From Burkholderia sp. D-99 (GTDB lineage Bacteria > Pseudomonadota > Gammaproteobacteria > Burkholderiales > Burkholderiaceae), in NCBI RefSeq assembly GCF_011605345.1, contig NZ_JAAOXM010000002.1:1426001-1490000 (forward strand): a DNA stretch of 64,000 nucleotides. Direction: 5' to 3'. Within the stretch, counting starts at the first letter, position 1. Each line of letters begins with the position of its first letter. Of this stretch, positions 15,964 to 24,011 are shown piece after piece. The notes under the pieces are model-generated. The model searched no databases and was not told the origin of the DNA. It saw only the letters and a list, made by a program, of their open reading frames with translations. The translations under genes were made by a program, and so were the position numbers.

Positions 15964-16404
15964 ATGCAAGGGTGGAAGAGACGCGTAGTTTACGTCGTGA
16001 TGTTCGAGGTGCTCGGCATTCTGGTCGCATCGTCGGTGCTCGGCATGCTGAGCGGCGCGAGCGCGGCGACGAGCGGCCTGTTGGGCGTGATGATCTCGAC
16101 GACGGGCGTCACCGTCAATTTCCTGTACAACCTCGCGTTCGAGGCGTGGGAGCGGCGCAGCGCGGCGACGACGCGCACGGTCGGTCGCCGCGTGCTGCAT
16201 GCGATCGGCTTCCAGGTCGCGCTCGTGACGTTCCTGATCCCGTTGATCGCGTGGTGGCTCGACGTGTCGCTGCTGCAGGCGTTCCTGTACGACGCGGTGC
16301 TGATCGTGTTCTTCCCGATCTTCACGTTCACGTACAACTGGGCGTTCGACAGCGTGTTCGGGCTGCCGGATGCGGTCACGCGCAAGGTCGAACCGGCGGC
16401 TTGA
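15964..16404 (+). CDS. PACE-family (AceI-like) multidrug efflux protein
   Basis: A 146-residue inner-membrane protein with four predicted helices in two bacterial-transmembrane-pair repeats. The PACE signature is visible: RRVVYVVMFEVLGI (the conserved helix-1 Glu), NFLYNLAFE, then RRVLHAIGFQ and FTYNWAFD in the second repeat. PACE proteins export biocides such as chlorhexidine and natural amines. The start at 15964 has AAGGTGG six bases upstream; the ATG at 15958 touches that site. A divergent LysR gene is the likely regulator. Confidence 0.85.
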   Translation: MQGWKRRVVYVVMFEVLGILVASSVLGMLSGASAATSGLLGVMISTTGVTVNFLYNLAFEAWERRSAATTRTVGRRVLHAIGFQVALVTFLIPLIAWWLDVSLLQAFLYDAVLIVFFPIFTFTYNWAFDSVFGLPDAVTRKVEPAA

Positions 16405-16467
16405 TGCGGCGCGCAGCGTGCGTGACGAAACGGATGCGCCGACGACACACGCCGGCCGATGGAGAAG

Positions 16468-16531
16468 CGATGCGGGCAGTGCCCGCATCGTCTTGGGAGA
16501 GGCTTGCAGCAAGGCAGCTCTGAAGCTGCCT
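16468..16531. terminator. Hairpins between convergent genes
   Basis: CGATGCGGGC/GCCCGCATCG (16468-16490, 3-base loop) and AGGCAGCT/AGCTGCCT (16512-16531, 4-base loop) are perfect stems between the ends of the PACE gene and the minus-strand hydrolase gene. No long T-run is present. They probably serve as termination or 3'-end structures for both genes. Confidence 0.45.
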
Positions 16532-16544
16532 CATGCGACGGTAC

Positions 16545-17396
16545 TTACGCGGCGACGAACTCGTGCACGAAGCGGTTGAACACGGCGGGGCTCGCCGCAT
16601 TCATTCCGTGCGACGCACCGGCAACGGTCTGTCGTTGCGCATTGCCGATCCACTGCGACAGCGTGTCGACGTTGTTGCGGAACATCTTCGGGCTGCGCTG
16701 GCCGTCGATCAGCAGCGTGCGGCACGCGATATCGCCGGCCGTGTGCTGCGAGTACGCGGGCAGCGGGTCGCGCAGCTGCTTCGGCAGCGTGCTCGCGTTG
16801 TCGATCGCCATCGTGCGGAAGCGCGACGTGCTTTTCTTCCACGCGCCGGGCAGGCTCACGGAATCGACGAACATCTCGAGGCCCGATTCGACGTCGCCTT
16901 GCCCGATCAGGTTCACGGCCTTCGTGCGCAGCGCGAGTGCGGCGGCCGGCAGCGCGGCTTCGCGCACGCCCGCCTGTTGCAGCGGGCCGCCGGGATCGGC
17001 GAGCGTCAGCGACTCGACGAGGTGCGGATGCTGGCGCGCGACGTTGAACGCGACGCTGCCGCCGCGCGAGTGGCCGACCAGATGCACGGGGCCGAGATCG
17101 AGCGCGTCGATGAATTCGGCGAGCTCGTCGACGTGGTTCTGCCAGCTGAACTCGTCCTGGATGCCCGCTTCGACGGCCGGCCAGTAGTGGCTGAGGCTCG
17201 GCGCGATGCAGCGGTAGTGGGCCGACAGCGATGCAAGCTGCGGATCCCAGTAGCGGTAGTCGCACAGCGAGCCGTGCACGAACACCATCGGCGCACCGCT
17301 GCCCCGCTCGACATACGGCAGGCTGATGCCTGACGAAAGCGTCGCAAATTGCAGGTCGGGGTTCGCGAGCACGGACGGCTCGATTCGCATGTTCAT
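16545..17396 (-). CDS. Alpha/beta-fold hydrolase
   Basis: A 283-residue alpha/beta hydrolase with the oxyanion motif VFVHGS (about 38-43) and the nucleophile elbow GHSRGG (Ser110). The acid is probably in the LIDGQRSPKM region and the His in GASHGMNAA near the C-terminus. It belongs to the broad esterase/epoxide hydrolase-like group; the substrate is unknown. The start at 17396 (MNMRIEPS) is preferred over an upstream TTG. It is cytoplasmic, with no signal peptide. It stands alone; a perfect inverted repeat about 90 bases upstream may control it. Confidence 0.85.
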   Translation of the reverse strand: MNMRIEPSVLANPDLQFATLSSGISLPYVERGSGAPMVFVHGSLCDYRYWDPQLASLSAHYRCIAPSLSHYWPAVEAGIQDEFSWQNHVDELAEFIDALDLGPVHLVGHSRGGSVAFNVARQHPHLVESLTLADPGGPLQQAGVREAALPAAALALRTKAVNLIGQGDVESGLEMFVDSVSLPGAWKKSTSRFRTMAIDNASTLPKQLRDPLPAYSQHTAGDIACRTLLIDGQRSPKMFRNNVDTLSQWIGNAQRQTVAGASHGMNAASPAVFNRFVHEFVAA

Positions 17397-17482
17397 GACT
17401 GAAAGACTCAAAGGTGCGTCAACACGACGCAACTATGCATCACGGCGACCTGCAAGGAAAACGCATAATTTTCATCGTGACG

Positions 17483-17497
17483 ATCAATTTTATTGAT
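17483..17497. promoter_or_regulatory. AT-rich perfect inverted repeat upstream of the hydrolase gene
   Basis: ATCAAT-TTT-ATTGAT stands out in a GC-rich genome, 87 bases before the hydrolase start. It fits the T-N11-A shape of LysR-type operators. The factor is unknown. Confidence 0.45.
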
Positions 17498-17665
17498 GGC
17501 TCGGCCGCAAACCCTTGTCGGAGGGGGATGGGTGTCGATGCTTTCAATCATCTAACGATTGGTCGTGAAGCCGGACACGCCTGGAAAGGGCGTGTGACGG
17601 CCTGCGCTCCTTCGCATCGCAACCGGGAAAAGGGAAGGGCGCGAGCCGCGAAAGCGGCCCACGTT

Positions 17666-17995
17666 TCAGCGCACCGCCAATGCAGGCGCAGTCTGAAGTT
17701 CGACGGGAAGGTCGTTGTCGGCCGCGAACTGCATCGCGAAGTCGAATGCGTCCGCGCAGACGGTGCGCAATTCGTCCGACACGAACAGGCATTTGACGTT
17801 GCCGTCGACGACCGGCATCGCGAGTCGCGACAGCGCGCACGGATAGCCGGGCCGCCGCTCGCCGACGAACAGCGTGATGACGCCCGCGAGGCGCTCGGGC
17901 CAGTCGCTCGGCCGGAAGGTTTTCTGCGCGCGCGTGACGCCGCGGATCAGATGGCCGGTGACGCGGCCGTGTTCGGTGACTTCGATGCGATCCAT
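17666..17995 (-). CDS. DUF3579-family protein
   Basis: A 109-residue cytoplasmic protein matching DUF3579, a small beta-proteobacterial family of unknown function. Typical features seen are an N-terminal V(T)GHLIRGVTR segment, the FRPSDWPERLAGVI core and a C-terminal AFDFAMQFAADNDLP. The start at 17995 begins where family similarity begins, 25 bases after the stop of the DctD-like regulator gene. It is probably co-transcribed with that two-component system, but a link in function is unproven. Confidence 0.82.
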   Translation of the reverse strand: MDRIEVTEHGRVTGHLIRGVTRAQKTFRPSDWPERLAGVITLFVGERRPGYPCALSRLAMPVVDGNVKCLFVSDELRTVCADAFDFAMQFAADNDLPVELQTAPALAVR

Positions 17996-18020
17996 GCTGT
18001 TCTGCGTATCCTCGTTCGCG

Positions 18021-19382
18021 TCATTCGCCGCCGTCGGCCGCCGCGTCACCGCGTGCGGGAATCCGCAGGTTGCGCAGCTTGTGATAGAGCGTTTTTTTCG
18101 GCATGCCGAGCGCAACGCTCGCATCCGCGACGTTGCCGTTGTGACGCTGCAGCATGTCCTCGATCAGCATCCGCTCGAAATACGCGAGCTGTTCCGCGAG
18201 CGTGCCGCCCACGGCCGGCGCTTCACCGGACGACAGCAGGCTGTCGCCGGTCAGCCCGAGCACGAAGCGGTCGGCCACGTTCTGCAGCTCGCGCACGTTG
18301 CCGGGCCACGCATGCGTCATCAGTTCGGATACCTGCGCAGCCGTGACGACCGGCGCAGGCTGCCCGAAGCGCCGTGCGGCCGCGAGCACGAAATGCTCGA
18401 ACAGCAGCGGCACGTCTTCGCGCCGCTCGCGCAGCGGCGGCAGTTCGATCTGCGCGACGTTGAGGCGATACAAAAGGTCCGCGCGAAAGCGGCCGTCGGC
18501 CGCGAGCTCGGCAAGATCGGCCTTCGACGCGGCAACCACGCGGCAGTCGACCGGAATCAGCTCGTTCGCGCCGAGCCGCTCGACCACGCGCTCCTGCAGC
18601 ACGCGCAGCATCTTGACCTGCAGTGGAACCGGCATCGTCTCGATCTCGTCGAGGAACAGTGTGCCGCCGTCCGCCCATTCGATCTTGCCGATGCGTTTCT
18701 TGATCGCACCGGTGAACGCGCCGGCCTCGTGGCCGAACAGCTCGCTTTCGAAGACCTGTTCGGGCAGGCCGCCACAGTTCAGCGCGACGAAGTGCGCGTC
18801 GCGCCGGCCGCCGAAGTCGTGCAGGCTGCGCGCGATCAGTTCCTTGCCGGTGCCCGTTTCGCCGGTGATCAGCACCGACACCGACGTACCGGCGAGGCGC
18901 AGGATCTTCTTGCGCACGTCGGCCATCGCGGGCGACTTGCCGAGCACGAACGCCTCGATGCCCTGCCAGTTGTTCAGCGCCGCGCGCAGGCCCTGCACCT
19001 CGAGCGTCAGGCGGCGCTTCTCGACCGCGCGCGCGACGCGCCCTGCGATCACGTCCGACGAGAACGGCTTCTCGATGAAGTCGTATGCGCCGACCTGCAT
19101 CGCACCGACGGCTGTCGAGATATCGGCATGGCCGCTGATCAGCACGACCGGGATCTGCGCGTCGATGGCCATCACGCGATCGAGCAGTTGCAGCCCGTCG
19201 ATGCCCGGCATCCGCACGTCCGACACGATCACGACCGGCGCGCCGGGCGCGACGTGATGAAGCGCGTCGGCGGCCGACGCGAATGCATCGACCGCGAAGC
19301 CGGCAAGCGCCACCGCCTGCTCGACGCCGATCCGGACGTTTTCATCGTCCTCGACGACCAGCACCCGAATCTCATCTTCCAT
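18021..19382 (-). CDS. Sigma-54-dependent response regulator, DctD type
   Basis: A 453-residue NtrC-family activator: receiver domain (about 5-120, phospho-acceptor Asp55 in IVSDVRMPG), AAA+ domain with Walker A GETGTGKE, GAFTGA loop for sigma-54 contact and a Walker B region (GGTLFLDEIE). The Fis-type helix-turn-helix lies at the end (NVADASVALGMPKKTLYHKL). It overlaps the 3' end of the sensor kinase gene by 11 bases. Its likely target is the neighbouring 2-hydroxycarboxylate transporter gene, which has a perfect sigma-54 promoter with paired upstream sites. DctD homologues control C4-dicarboxylate uptake; here the transporter differs. Confidence 0.92.
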   Translation of the reverse strand: MEDEIRVLVVEDDENVRIGVEQAVALAGFAVDAFASAADALHHVAPGAPVVIVSDVRMPGIDGLQLLDRVMAIDAQIPVVLISGHADISTAVGAMQVGAYDFIEKPFSSDVIAGRVARAVEKRRLTLEVQGLRAALNNWQGIEAFVLGKSPAMADVRKKILRLAGTSVSVLITGETGTGKELIARSLHDFGGRRDAHFVALNCGGLPEQVFESELFGHEAGAFTGAIKKRIGKIEWADGGTLFLDEIETMPVPLQVKMLRVLQERVVERLGANELIPVDCRVVAASKADLAELAADGRFRADLLYRLNVAQIELPPLRERREDVPLLFEHFVLAAARRFGQPAPVVTAAQVSELMTHAWPGNVRELQNVADRFVLGLTGDSLLSSGEAPAVGGTLAEQLAYFERMLIEDMLQRHNGNVADASVALGMPKKTLYHKLRNLRIPARGDAAADGGE

Positions 19383-21255
19383 GCTCTGTCCTTTGCAGCG
19401 TGGCCGCCGCGAATTCGATACTGAACTGCGCGCCGCCTTCGTCGCGGTTCGTCGCGGCGATCTTCGCGCCGAACGCCTCGACGATGCGCGACGTGATCGC
19501 GAGCCCGAGCCCGAGGCCCTGGCCGCGCGGCTTGGTCGTGACGAACGGCTCGAACAGGTGCGGCAGCACCTCGGGCGCGATGCCCGCGCCGCTGTCGGCG
19601 ACCGTGAAGCGCACGCGGCCGGCGTCGTCCGGCCCGGTGGCCTCGATGACGATGCGGCGCACGGGCGCATCGTGCACCGCGTCGAGCGCGTTGCCGAGCA
19701 GGTTCACGATCACCTGCTGCAACTGGCTCGACTCGGCCGACACGGCGGTGCCGGGCGCGATGTTCACGTCGAGCCGCACGCCTTCGTCGCGAATCCGCGC
19801 ATCGTAGATGAGCCGCGCATGCGCGACGGCCTCGTTCAGCGAGACCGCGACGCGCTCGACGTCCGGCTTGCGCGCGAAGGTCTTCAGCTCGCCGGTGAGC
19901 ACGGCCATGCTGTCGACGAGCTTGCCGATCCGTTCGAGATTGGCGAGCGCCGGCGCCGGCTGGCCGCGCTCGAAGAAGGTGCGCGCGTTGTCGCACAGCG
20001 TGCGGATCGCGACGAGCGGCTGGTTCAGCTCGTGCGTCAGGCCGGCGGCCATCTGCCCGAGCACCGCGAGCTTGCCCGCATGCACGACTTCCTGCTGCGA
20101 CGCGCGCAGCCGCTGCTCGGTGCGCTCGCGCTCGACGATCTCGCGCTGCATCTGTTCGTTCGCGGCCGTCAGCGCGGCCGTACGCTGCGCGACGGTCAGC
20201 TCGAGCCGGTCGTTCGCACGCCGCAGCGCGTCCTGCGCGTTCAGCCGCGCGACGATCGCGCGGCGGCGCTGGATCGCGTAGCCGGCCAGCAGCGCGGCGA
20301 TCAGGAACGCGCCGGTGACGAACACGAAGGCCGTCTGCTGCTGGCGCCGCGCACCCGCGATGTCGAGCAGCACCATCAGCGAATCGCCGGTCTGCGGCGC
20401 GGGGCGTGACATCACGAGATAGCGCGTGGTGCGGCCGGTGTGCCGGGGATCGGGGAAGGTGCCGAACCACGAGGCCGCGCTGCGGTCGCCGATGCGGCGG
20501 TACGGCAGCGCGTCGACCGTGCGGCCCGCGTATTGTCGCGACGCCTGGATGTCGCGCTGCTGCTGCGCGGTGATCGGGCGCAGCGCGGTGAATTTCCACG
20601 CGGGTTCGGTCGAGATCACGACCACGCCGTTGCCGTCGACGACCATCGCGGCGACGCCCGGCGCGCGCCATGCGGATTCCAGCGGGTCGACGCTGATCTT
20701 CACGGCGGCCACGCCGATCGGCACGCCGTCGTCGCGCACCGCGCTGGCGAAGTAGACGCCCGGCACGCCGGTGTTGGTGCCGATGCCGAAGAAGCGGCCG
20801 CTGCCGCGCGCGAGCGCGTCCTTGAAATACGGCCGGTACGACACGTTGGTGCCGACGAAGCTGAGCGTCTCGTTCCAGTTGCTGGCGGCGATCACGTCGC
20901 CTTGCAGGTCGATCACGTCGACCGCGCCGCTGCCCGCGTCGCGGTTCACGGCTTCGAGGTAGGTGTTGACCGTGTGCACGAGCTCGGGGGCGTCATGCGG
21001 CGCGGCTTTCAGCATCGTGCGCACGCCGTCCTGCCGCGCGACCAGGCCGGGCAGGATCTCGAAGCGGCCGAGTTCGCTCTTCAGGCTCGACGCATACAGG
21101 TCGAGCCGGTGCGCGCCGGCTTCCTCGAGCGCGTCGATCGCGCGTTCCCACGCGAAATCAACGGCCGCGGCCGCCACGCACCCATACAGCACGCCGGCCG
21201 ATGCCCAGCCCCACCACGGGATTCCCTTGAAGCTCTTCTGCACGTTCGCCCTCAT
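19372..21255 (-). CDS. Sensor histidine kinase, DctB type
   Basis: A 627-residue membrane sensor. Helix 1 (about 13-35) and helix 2 (about 300-320) enclose a roughly 260-residue periplasmic double-PAS/Cache sensor of the DctB kind (RPYFKDALARGSGRFFGIGT is typical). A coiled coil, the H-box (GLTHELNQPL, His phosphorylated), and the N, G1 and G2 boxes (NLLGNALDA, DSGAGI, GQGLGLGLAI) follow. The ATG at 21255 is preferred over a TTG twelve bases earlier. It probably senses an outside organic acid. The cognate regulator is encoded next, and the transporter gene lies 115 bases upstream on the same strand. Confidence 0.92.
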   Translation of the reverse strand: MRANVQKSFKGIPWWGWASAGVLYGCVAAAAVDFAWERAIDALEEAGAHRLDLYASSLKSELGRFEILPGLVARQDGVRTMLKAAPHDAPELVHTVNTYLEAVNRDAGSGAVDVIDLQGDVIAASNWNETLSFVGTNVSYRPYFKDALARGSGRFFGIGTNTGVPGVYFASAVRDDGVPIGVAAVKISVDPLESAWRAPGVAAMVVDGNGVVVISTEPAWKFTALRPITAQQQRDIQASRQYAGRTVDALPYRRIGDRSAASWFGTFPDPRHTGRTTRYLVMSRPAPQTGDSLMVLLDIAGARRQQQTAFVFVTGAFLIAALLAGYAIQRRRAIVARLNAQDALRRANDRLELTVAQRTAALTAANEQMQREIVERERTEQRLRASQQEVVHAGKLAVLGQMAAGLTHELNQPLVAIRTLCDNARTFFERGQPAPALANLERIGKLVDSMAVLTGELKTFARKPDVERVAVSLNEAVAHARLIYDARIRDEGVRLDVNIAPGTAVSAESSQLQQVIVNLLGNALDAVHDAPVRRIVIEATGPDDAGRVRFTVADSGAGIAPEVLPHLFEPFVTTKPRGQGLGLGLAITSRIVEAFGAKIAATNRDEGGAQFSIEFAAATLQRTEHGR

Positions 21256-21370
21256 CGAAGCCCGCAACCGGCCGCTCCGAACGACGCCCCGAACGACGCG
21301 CGCCGCGCGCCGGCAAGGCCGGCGGCGGCGCGTGCGAAGCGGCCGGCGCGACGGTGCGCGCGGCGGCGCG

Positions 21371-22735
21371 TCATCCGAAGTGTGCGATCAGGATCAGCGT
21401 GACCGTGACGACGATCGCACCGCCGATGCGGGTCGCGATCTGCGCGAACGGCATCAGCTGCATCCGGTTCGCGGCAGTCAGGATCGCGACGTCGCCGGTG
21501 CCGCCTTGCCCGCTGTGGCAGGCGTTCACGATTGCGGTGTCGATAGGGTACATCTTCATCAGGCGGCCGACCACGAAACCGGTGCCCATCAGCGTCGCGA
21601 CGGTCGACACGATCGTGACGACGTTGACGATCGTGAACGCGGCGGTCAGCTTGTCCCACGGCGTCATCGCGACACCGATCGCGAACAGCAGCGGATACGT
21701 GACGGCGGTCGAGAAGAACTTGTAGACGACGAACGCGCCTTCCTGCAGCGGCGGCGACACCGCGCGCGCAAGCTTCACGAGCACCGCGAGGAACAGCATC
21801 GCGACCGGCGCGGGCAGGCCGAACAGCTTGAACGCCATCAGGCCGACGAGGTACAGCGTGATCGCCGTGATGCCGGCGCCCGCGATGTGCGTGACGTCGA
21901 CGTGGCCGCGGATTTCTTCGCTTTCCGGCGTCATGTCACCCGATTCGCCGACCTGCAGGCGGCCGTTGCCGGTCAGGTGCGGCATGCGCTTGCCGAGCAT
22001 GTCGAGCGCGCCCGACAGGATGATCGCGGTCAGGCTGCCGAGCATCACCGGCGGCAGCACCATCGCGAACATCTCGCCTTGCGGCAGGTGCATCAGTTCC
22101 GAATAGCCGATCGACAGCGGAATCGCGCCTTCGCCGACGCCGCCCGCCATGATCGGCACGACGATGTACAGCAGCGTGTGGCGCGCGCCGAGGCCGAGCG
22201 CGGTGCCCACCGCCGTGCCGACGATCGCGGCCGCGACCGAACCGGCGGCCAACGGGATGAAGATCTTCAGGAAGCCCTGGATCAGCACGCGGCGGTCCAT
22301 GCTCAGGATGCTGCCGACGATGATCGACGCGATGAACAGGTACAGGAAGTTGGTCGACTTCGTGAATTCGACCGTCAGGTTCAGCACCGGCTTCGGCAGC
22401 AGGTGGTAGTACGTGAGCGCCGACGGCACGAAGGTCGCGAAGATCGCGGCCGCGCCGATGTTGCGCAACAGCGGCAGGCGCTTGCCGAGTTCCGCGCACG
22501 TGAAGCCGAAGAACGCGAGCACGGCGATCGCCATCGAGATCTCGCCGGGCACCTTGCCCGTCACCGCGAAACCGACGATCAGCGCGAGCAGGATGAAGTA
22601 GACGGGCAGCGGAATGATGCCGATGCGGATTTCCATCAGTTTCCACCAGCCTTCCGGCCAGAAGCGCTCGCGCGGGGTGGCGACGGCGTCGGAAGCCGGC
22701 TCCGGATGGGACGGGGTATGGATAGAGGTCTGCAA
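21371..22735 (-). CDS. 2-hydroxycarboxylate transporter (CitS/CimH family)
   Basis: A 454-residue inner-membrane symporter with 11 or so helices. Both re-entrant-loop GGXG motifs of the 2HCT family are visible: VPIMAGGVGEGAIPLS in the first half and CHSGQGGTGDVAILTA in the second. The C-terminus carries a conserved Arg in QIATRIGG, the site that binds the substrate carboxylate. Family substrates are citrate, malate and lactate-like acids with a cation. Transcription should start from the sigma-54 promoter about 60 bases upstream under the adjacent DctB/DctD-like system, giving substrate-induced uptake. Confidence 0.92.
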   Translation of the reverse strand: MQTSIHTPSHPEPASDAVATPRERFWPEGWWKLMEIRIGIIPLPVYFILLALIVGFAVTGKVPGEISMAIAVLAFFGFTCAELGKRLPLLRNIGAAAIFATFVPSALTYYHLLPKPVLNLTVEFTKSTNFLYLFIASIIVGSILSMDRRVLIQGFLKIFIPLAAGSVAAAIVGTAVGTALGLGARHTLLYIVVPIMAGGVGEGAIPLSIGYSELMHLPQGEMFAMVLPPVMLGSLTAIILSGALDMLGKRMPHLTGNGRLQVGESGDMTPESEEIRGHVDVTHIAGAGITAITLYLVGLMAFKLFGLPAPVAMLFLAVLVKLARAVSPPLQEGAFVVYKFFSTAVTYPLLFAIGVAMTPWDKLTAAFTIVNVVTIVSTVATLMGTGFVVGRLMKMYPIDTAIVNACHSGQGGTGDVAILTAANRMQLMPFAQIATRIGGAIVVTVTLILIAHFG

Positions 22736-22796
22736 GACGTGTCTCCTGATGTTGGAATGCCTGCATGGCTTCGCGGCATCGTGTGCCGTCTATTAC

Positions 22797-22811
22797 GCAA
22801 CCCTCGTGCCA
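22797..22811 (-). promoter_or_regulatory. Sigma-54 (-24/-12) promoter of the 2HCT transporter gene
   Basis: On the minus strand: TGGCAC-GAGGG-TTGC, an exact match to the sigma-54 consensus with correct spacing. The -12 GC lies about 62 bases before the start codon. The encoded neighbour is a sigma-54 activator, which makes the call strong. Confidence 0.93.
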
Positions 22812-22892
22812 GGAATCCGGCCTGTCGCAGATTTTTTAATGCATTGATTTATAAGGCGTTTGTTTCGTCTGTGGAATGTGTGGCCCGACCGG

Positions 22893-22941
22893 CTGGCCGA
22901 GATTTCGGAATTCGCCCGGCGCCCTGGCCGAGATTTCGGCC
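22893..22941 (-). promoter_or_regulatory. Paired upstream activator sites for the DctD-like protein
   Basis: CTGGCCGAGATTTCGG occurs twice (22893-22908 and 22924-22939), exactly 31 bases apart, or about three helical turns. Each is an inverted repeat; the second is the perfect GGCCGA-GATT-TCGGCC (22926-22941). They lie about 85-130 bases upstream of the -24 element, the usual place for enhancer sites of NtrC-type activators. Confidence 0.8.
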
Positions 22942-23167
22942 ACGCGGGATTCGGGCGCCCGGTCTGGCCCCCGATCCTGCATGGCCGCCCGCCATATCGT
23001 CGCGCGCGATTTTCTTCGCACAATCGCTTCGTAGACCGTCCCCGCGCCGCTCTCTATCATCGGCTGATCCTTTTCCGACGTGATGCCCCCTGTCCGGAGA
23101 ACGCCCGCGCGTTCGCCGCGGCGTCGCGCATCCGTCGATACCGTCTTTGGACAGGAGAGTGGTTTCC

Positions 23168-23998
23168 ATGCTGCATGCCGTTTTTTCCGCCCGCTTTTCC
23201 GCCGGCCGCGTCACGCGCCTGCTGGCCGCCGCGCTGCTTGGCGTCGCGCTGCTCAATGGTGCGCAGGCCGACACCGCGCCGCTGAAGGTCGGCATTTCGA
23301 CCAGCCCGCAGATCGAGGCACTGAAGGTTGCCGCCAAGGAGGCGAAGGCGCAGGGGCTCGACGTGCGGATCATCGAATTCACCGACTGGAATACGCCGAA
23401 CGCTGCGCTCGCGAACAAGGACATCGACGTCAACTACTTCCAGCACATCCCGTTCCTCGAGAACGCGAACAAGCAGGGCGGCTACAACTTCGTGTCGATC
23501 GCGCCCGGCACGATCATGAAGATCGGCCTCTATTCGAAGAAGGTGAAGAACTTCAGCGAGCTGAAGGACGGCGCGAAGGTCGCGATCGCGAACGATCCGG
23601 TGAACGGCGGGCGCGGGCTGCTTCTGCTGCAGCGCGCGGGGCTCATCACGCTGAAGCCGGGCGCCGACTACCGGGCGACGACGCACGACATCGTGGCGAA
23701 CCCGAAGCACCTGAAGATCATCCCGCTCGAGGCGTCGCAACTCGCGCGTTCGCTCGACGACGTCGATCTCGCGCAGGGCTACCCGAGCTTCATCAAGCTC
23801 GCCGGCACGACCGACCCGAACAGCGCGCTGCTGTTCGACGGCACCGAGAACAAGATCTTCGCGATCCAGTGGGTCGTGCGGCCGGACAGCGTGAACGATC
23901 CGCGCATCCGCAAGTTCATCGCGATCTACCAGCAGTCGCCGGCCGTGCGCCGTGCGCTCGACAACGCGTTCGGCTCGCTGTACGCGATCGCGTGGTGA
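23168..23998 (+). CDS. metQ: MetQ/NlpA-family ABC substrate-binding protein
   Basis: A 276-residue periplasmic binding protein of the MetQ/NlpA family. The signal peptide (about 1-33, ending NGAQA) lacks a lipobox Cys, so this is a soluble form and not the usual lipoprotein. Family features include LKVGISTSPQIEAL, NYFQHIPFLE (the ligand-contacting region) and DDVDLAQGYPSF. It heads a six-gene cluster with a MetN/MetI-type transporter and two monooxygenase-type genes, so its ligand may be a methionine-like organosulfur compound and not methionine itself. The start at 23168 follows an AGGAGAG; an earlier TTG overlaps that site. Confidence 0.85.
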   Translation: MLHAVFSARFSAGRVTRLLAAALLGVALLNGAQADTAPLKVGISTSPQIEALKVAAKEAKAQGLDVRIIEFTDWNTPNAALANKDIDVNYFQHIPFLENANKQGGYNFVSIAPGTIMKIGLYSKKVKNFSELKDGAKVAIANDPVNGGRGLLLLQRAGLITLKPGADYRATTHDIVANPKHLKIIPLEASQLARSLDDVDLAQGYPSFIKLAGTTDPNSALLFDGTENKIFAIQWVVRPDSVNDPRIRKFIAIYQQSPAVRRALDNAFGSLYAIAW

Positions 23999-24011
23999 TG
24001 GAGGCGGGTAT

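Noticed and set aside
21315..21370. GC-rich repetitive stretch (GGCGGCGGCG) between the kinase and transporter genes
   Set aside because: Ordinary GC-rich low-complexity sequence; no stem with a T-run and no unit that repeats elsewhere.
22965..22981. A TGGCC...CTGC match that could be a plus-strand sigma-54 promoter for metQ
   Set aside because: The spacing between the GG and GC elements is one base too long and the -24 element is poor.
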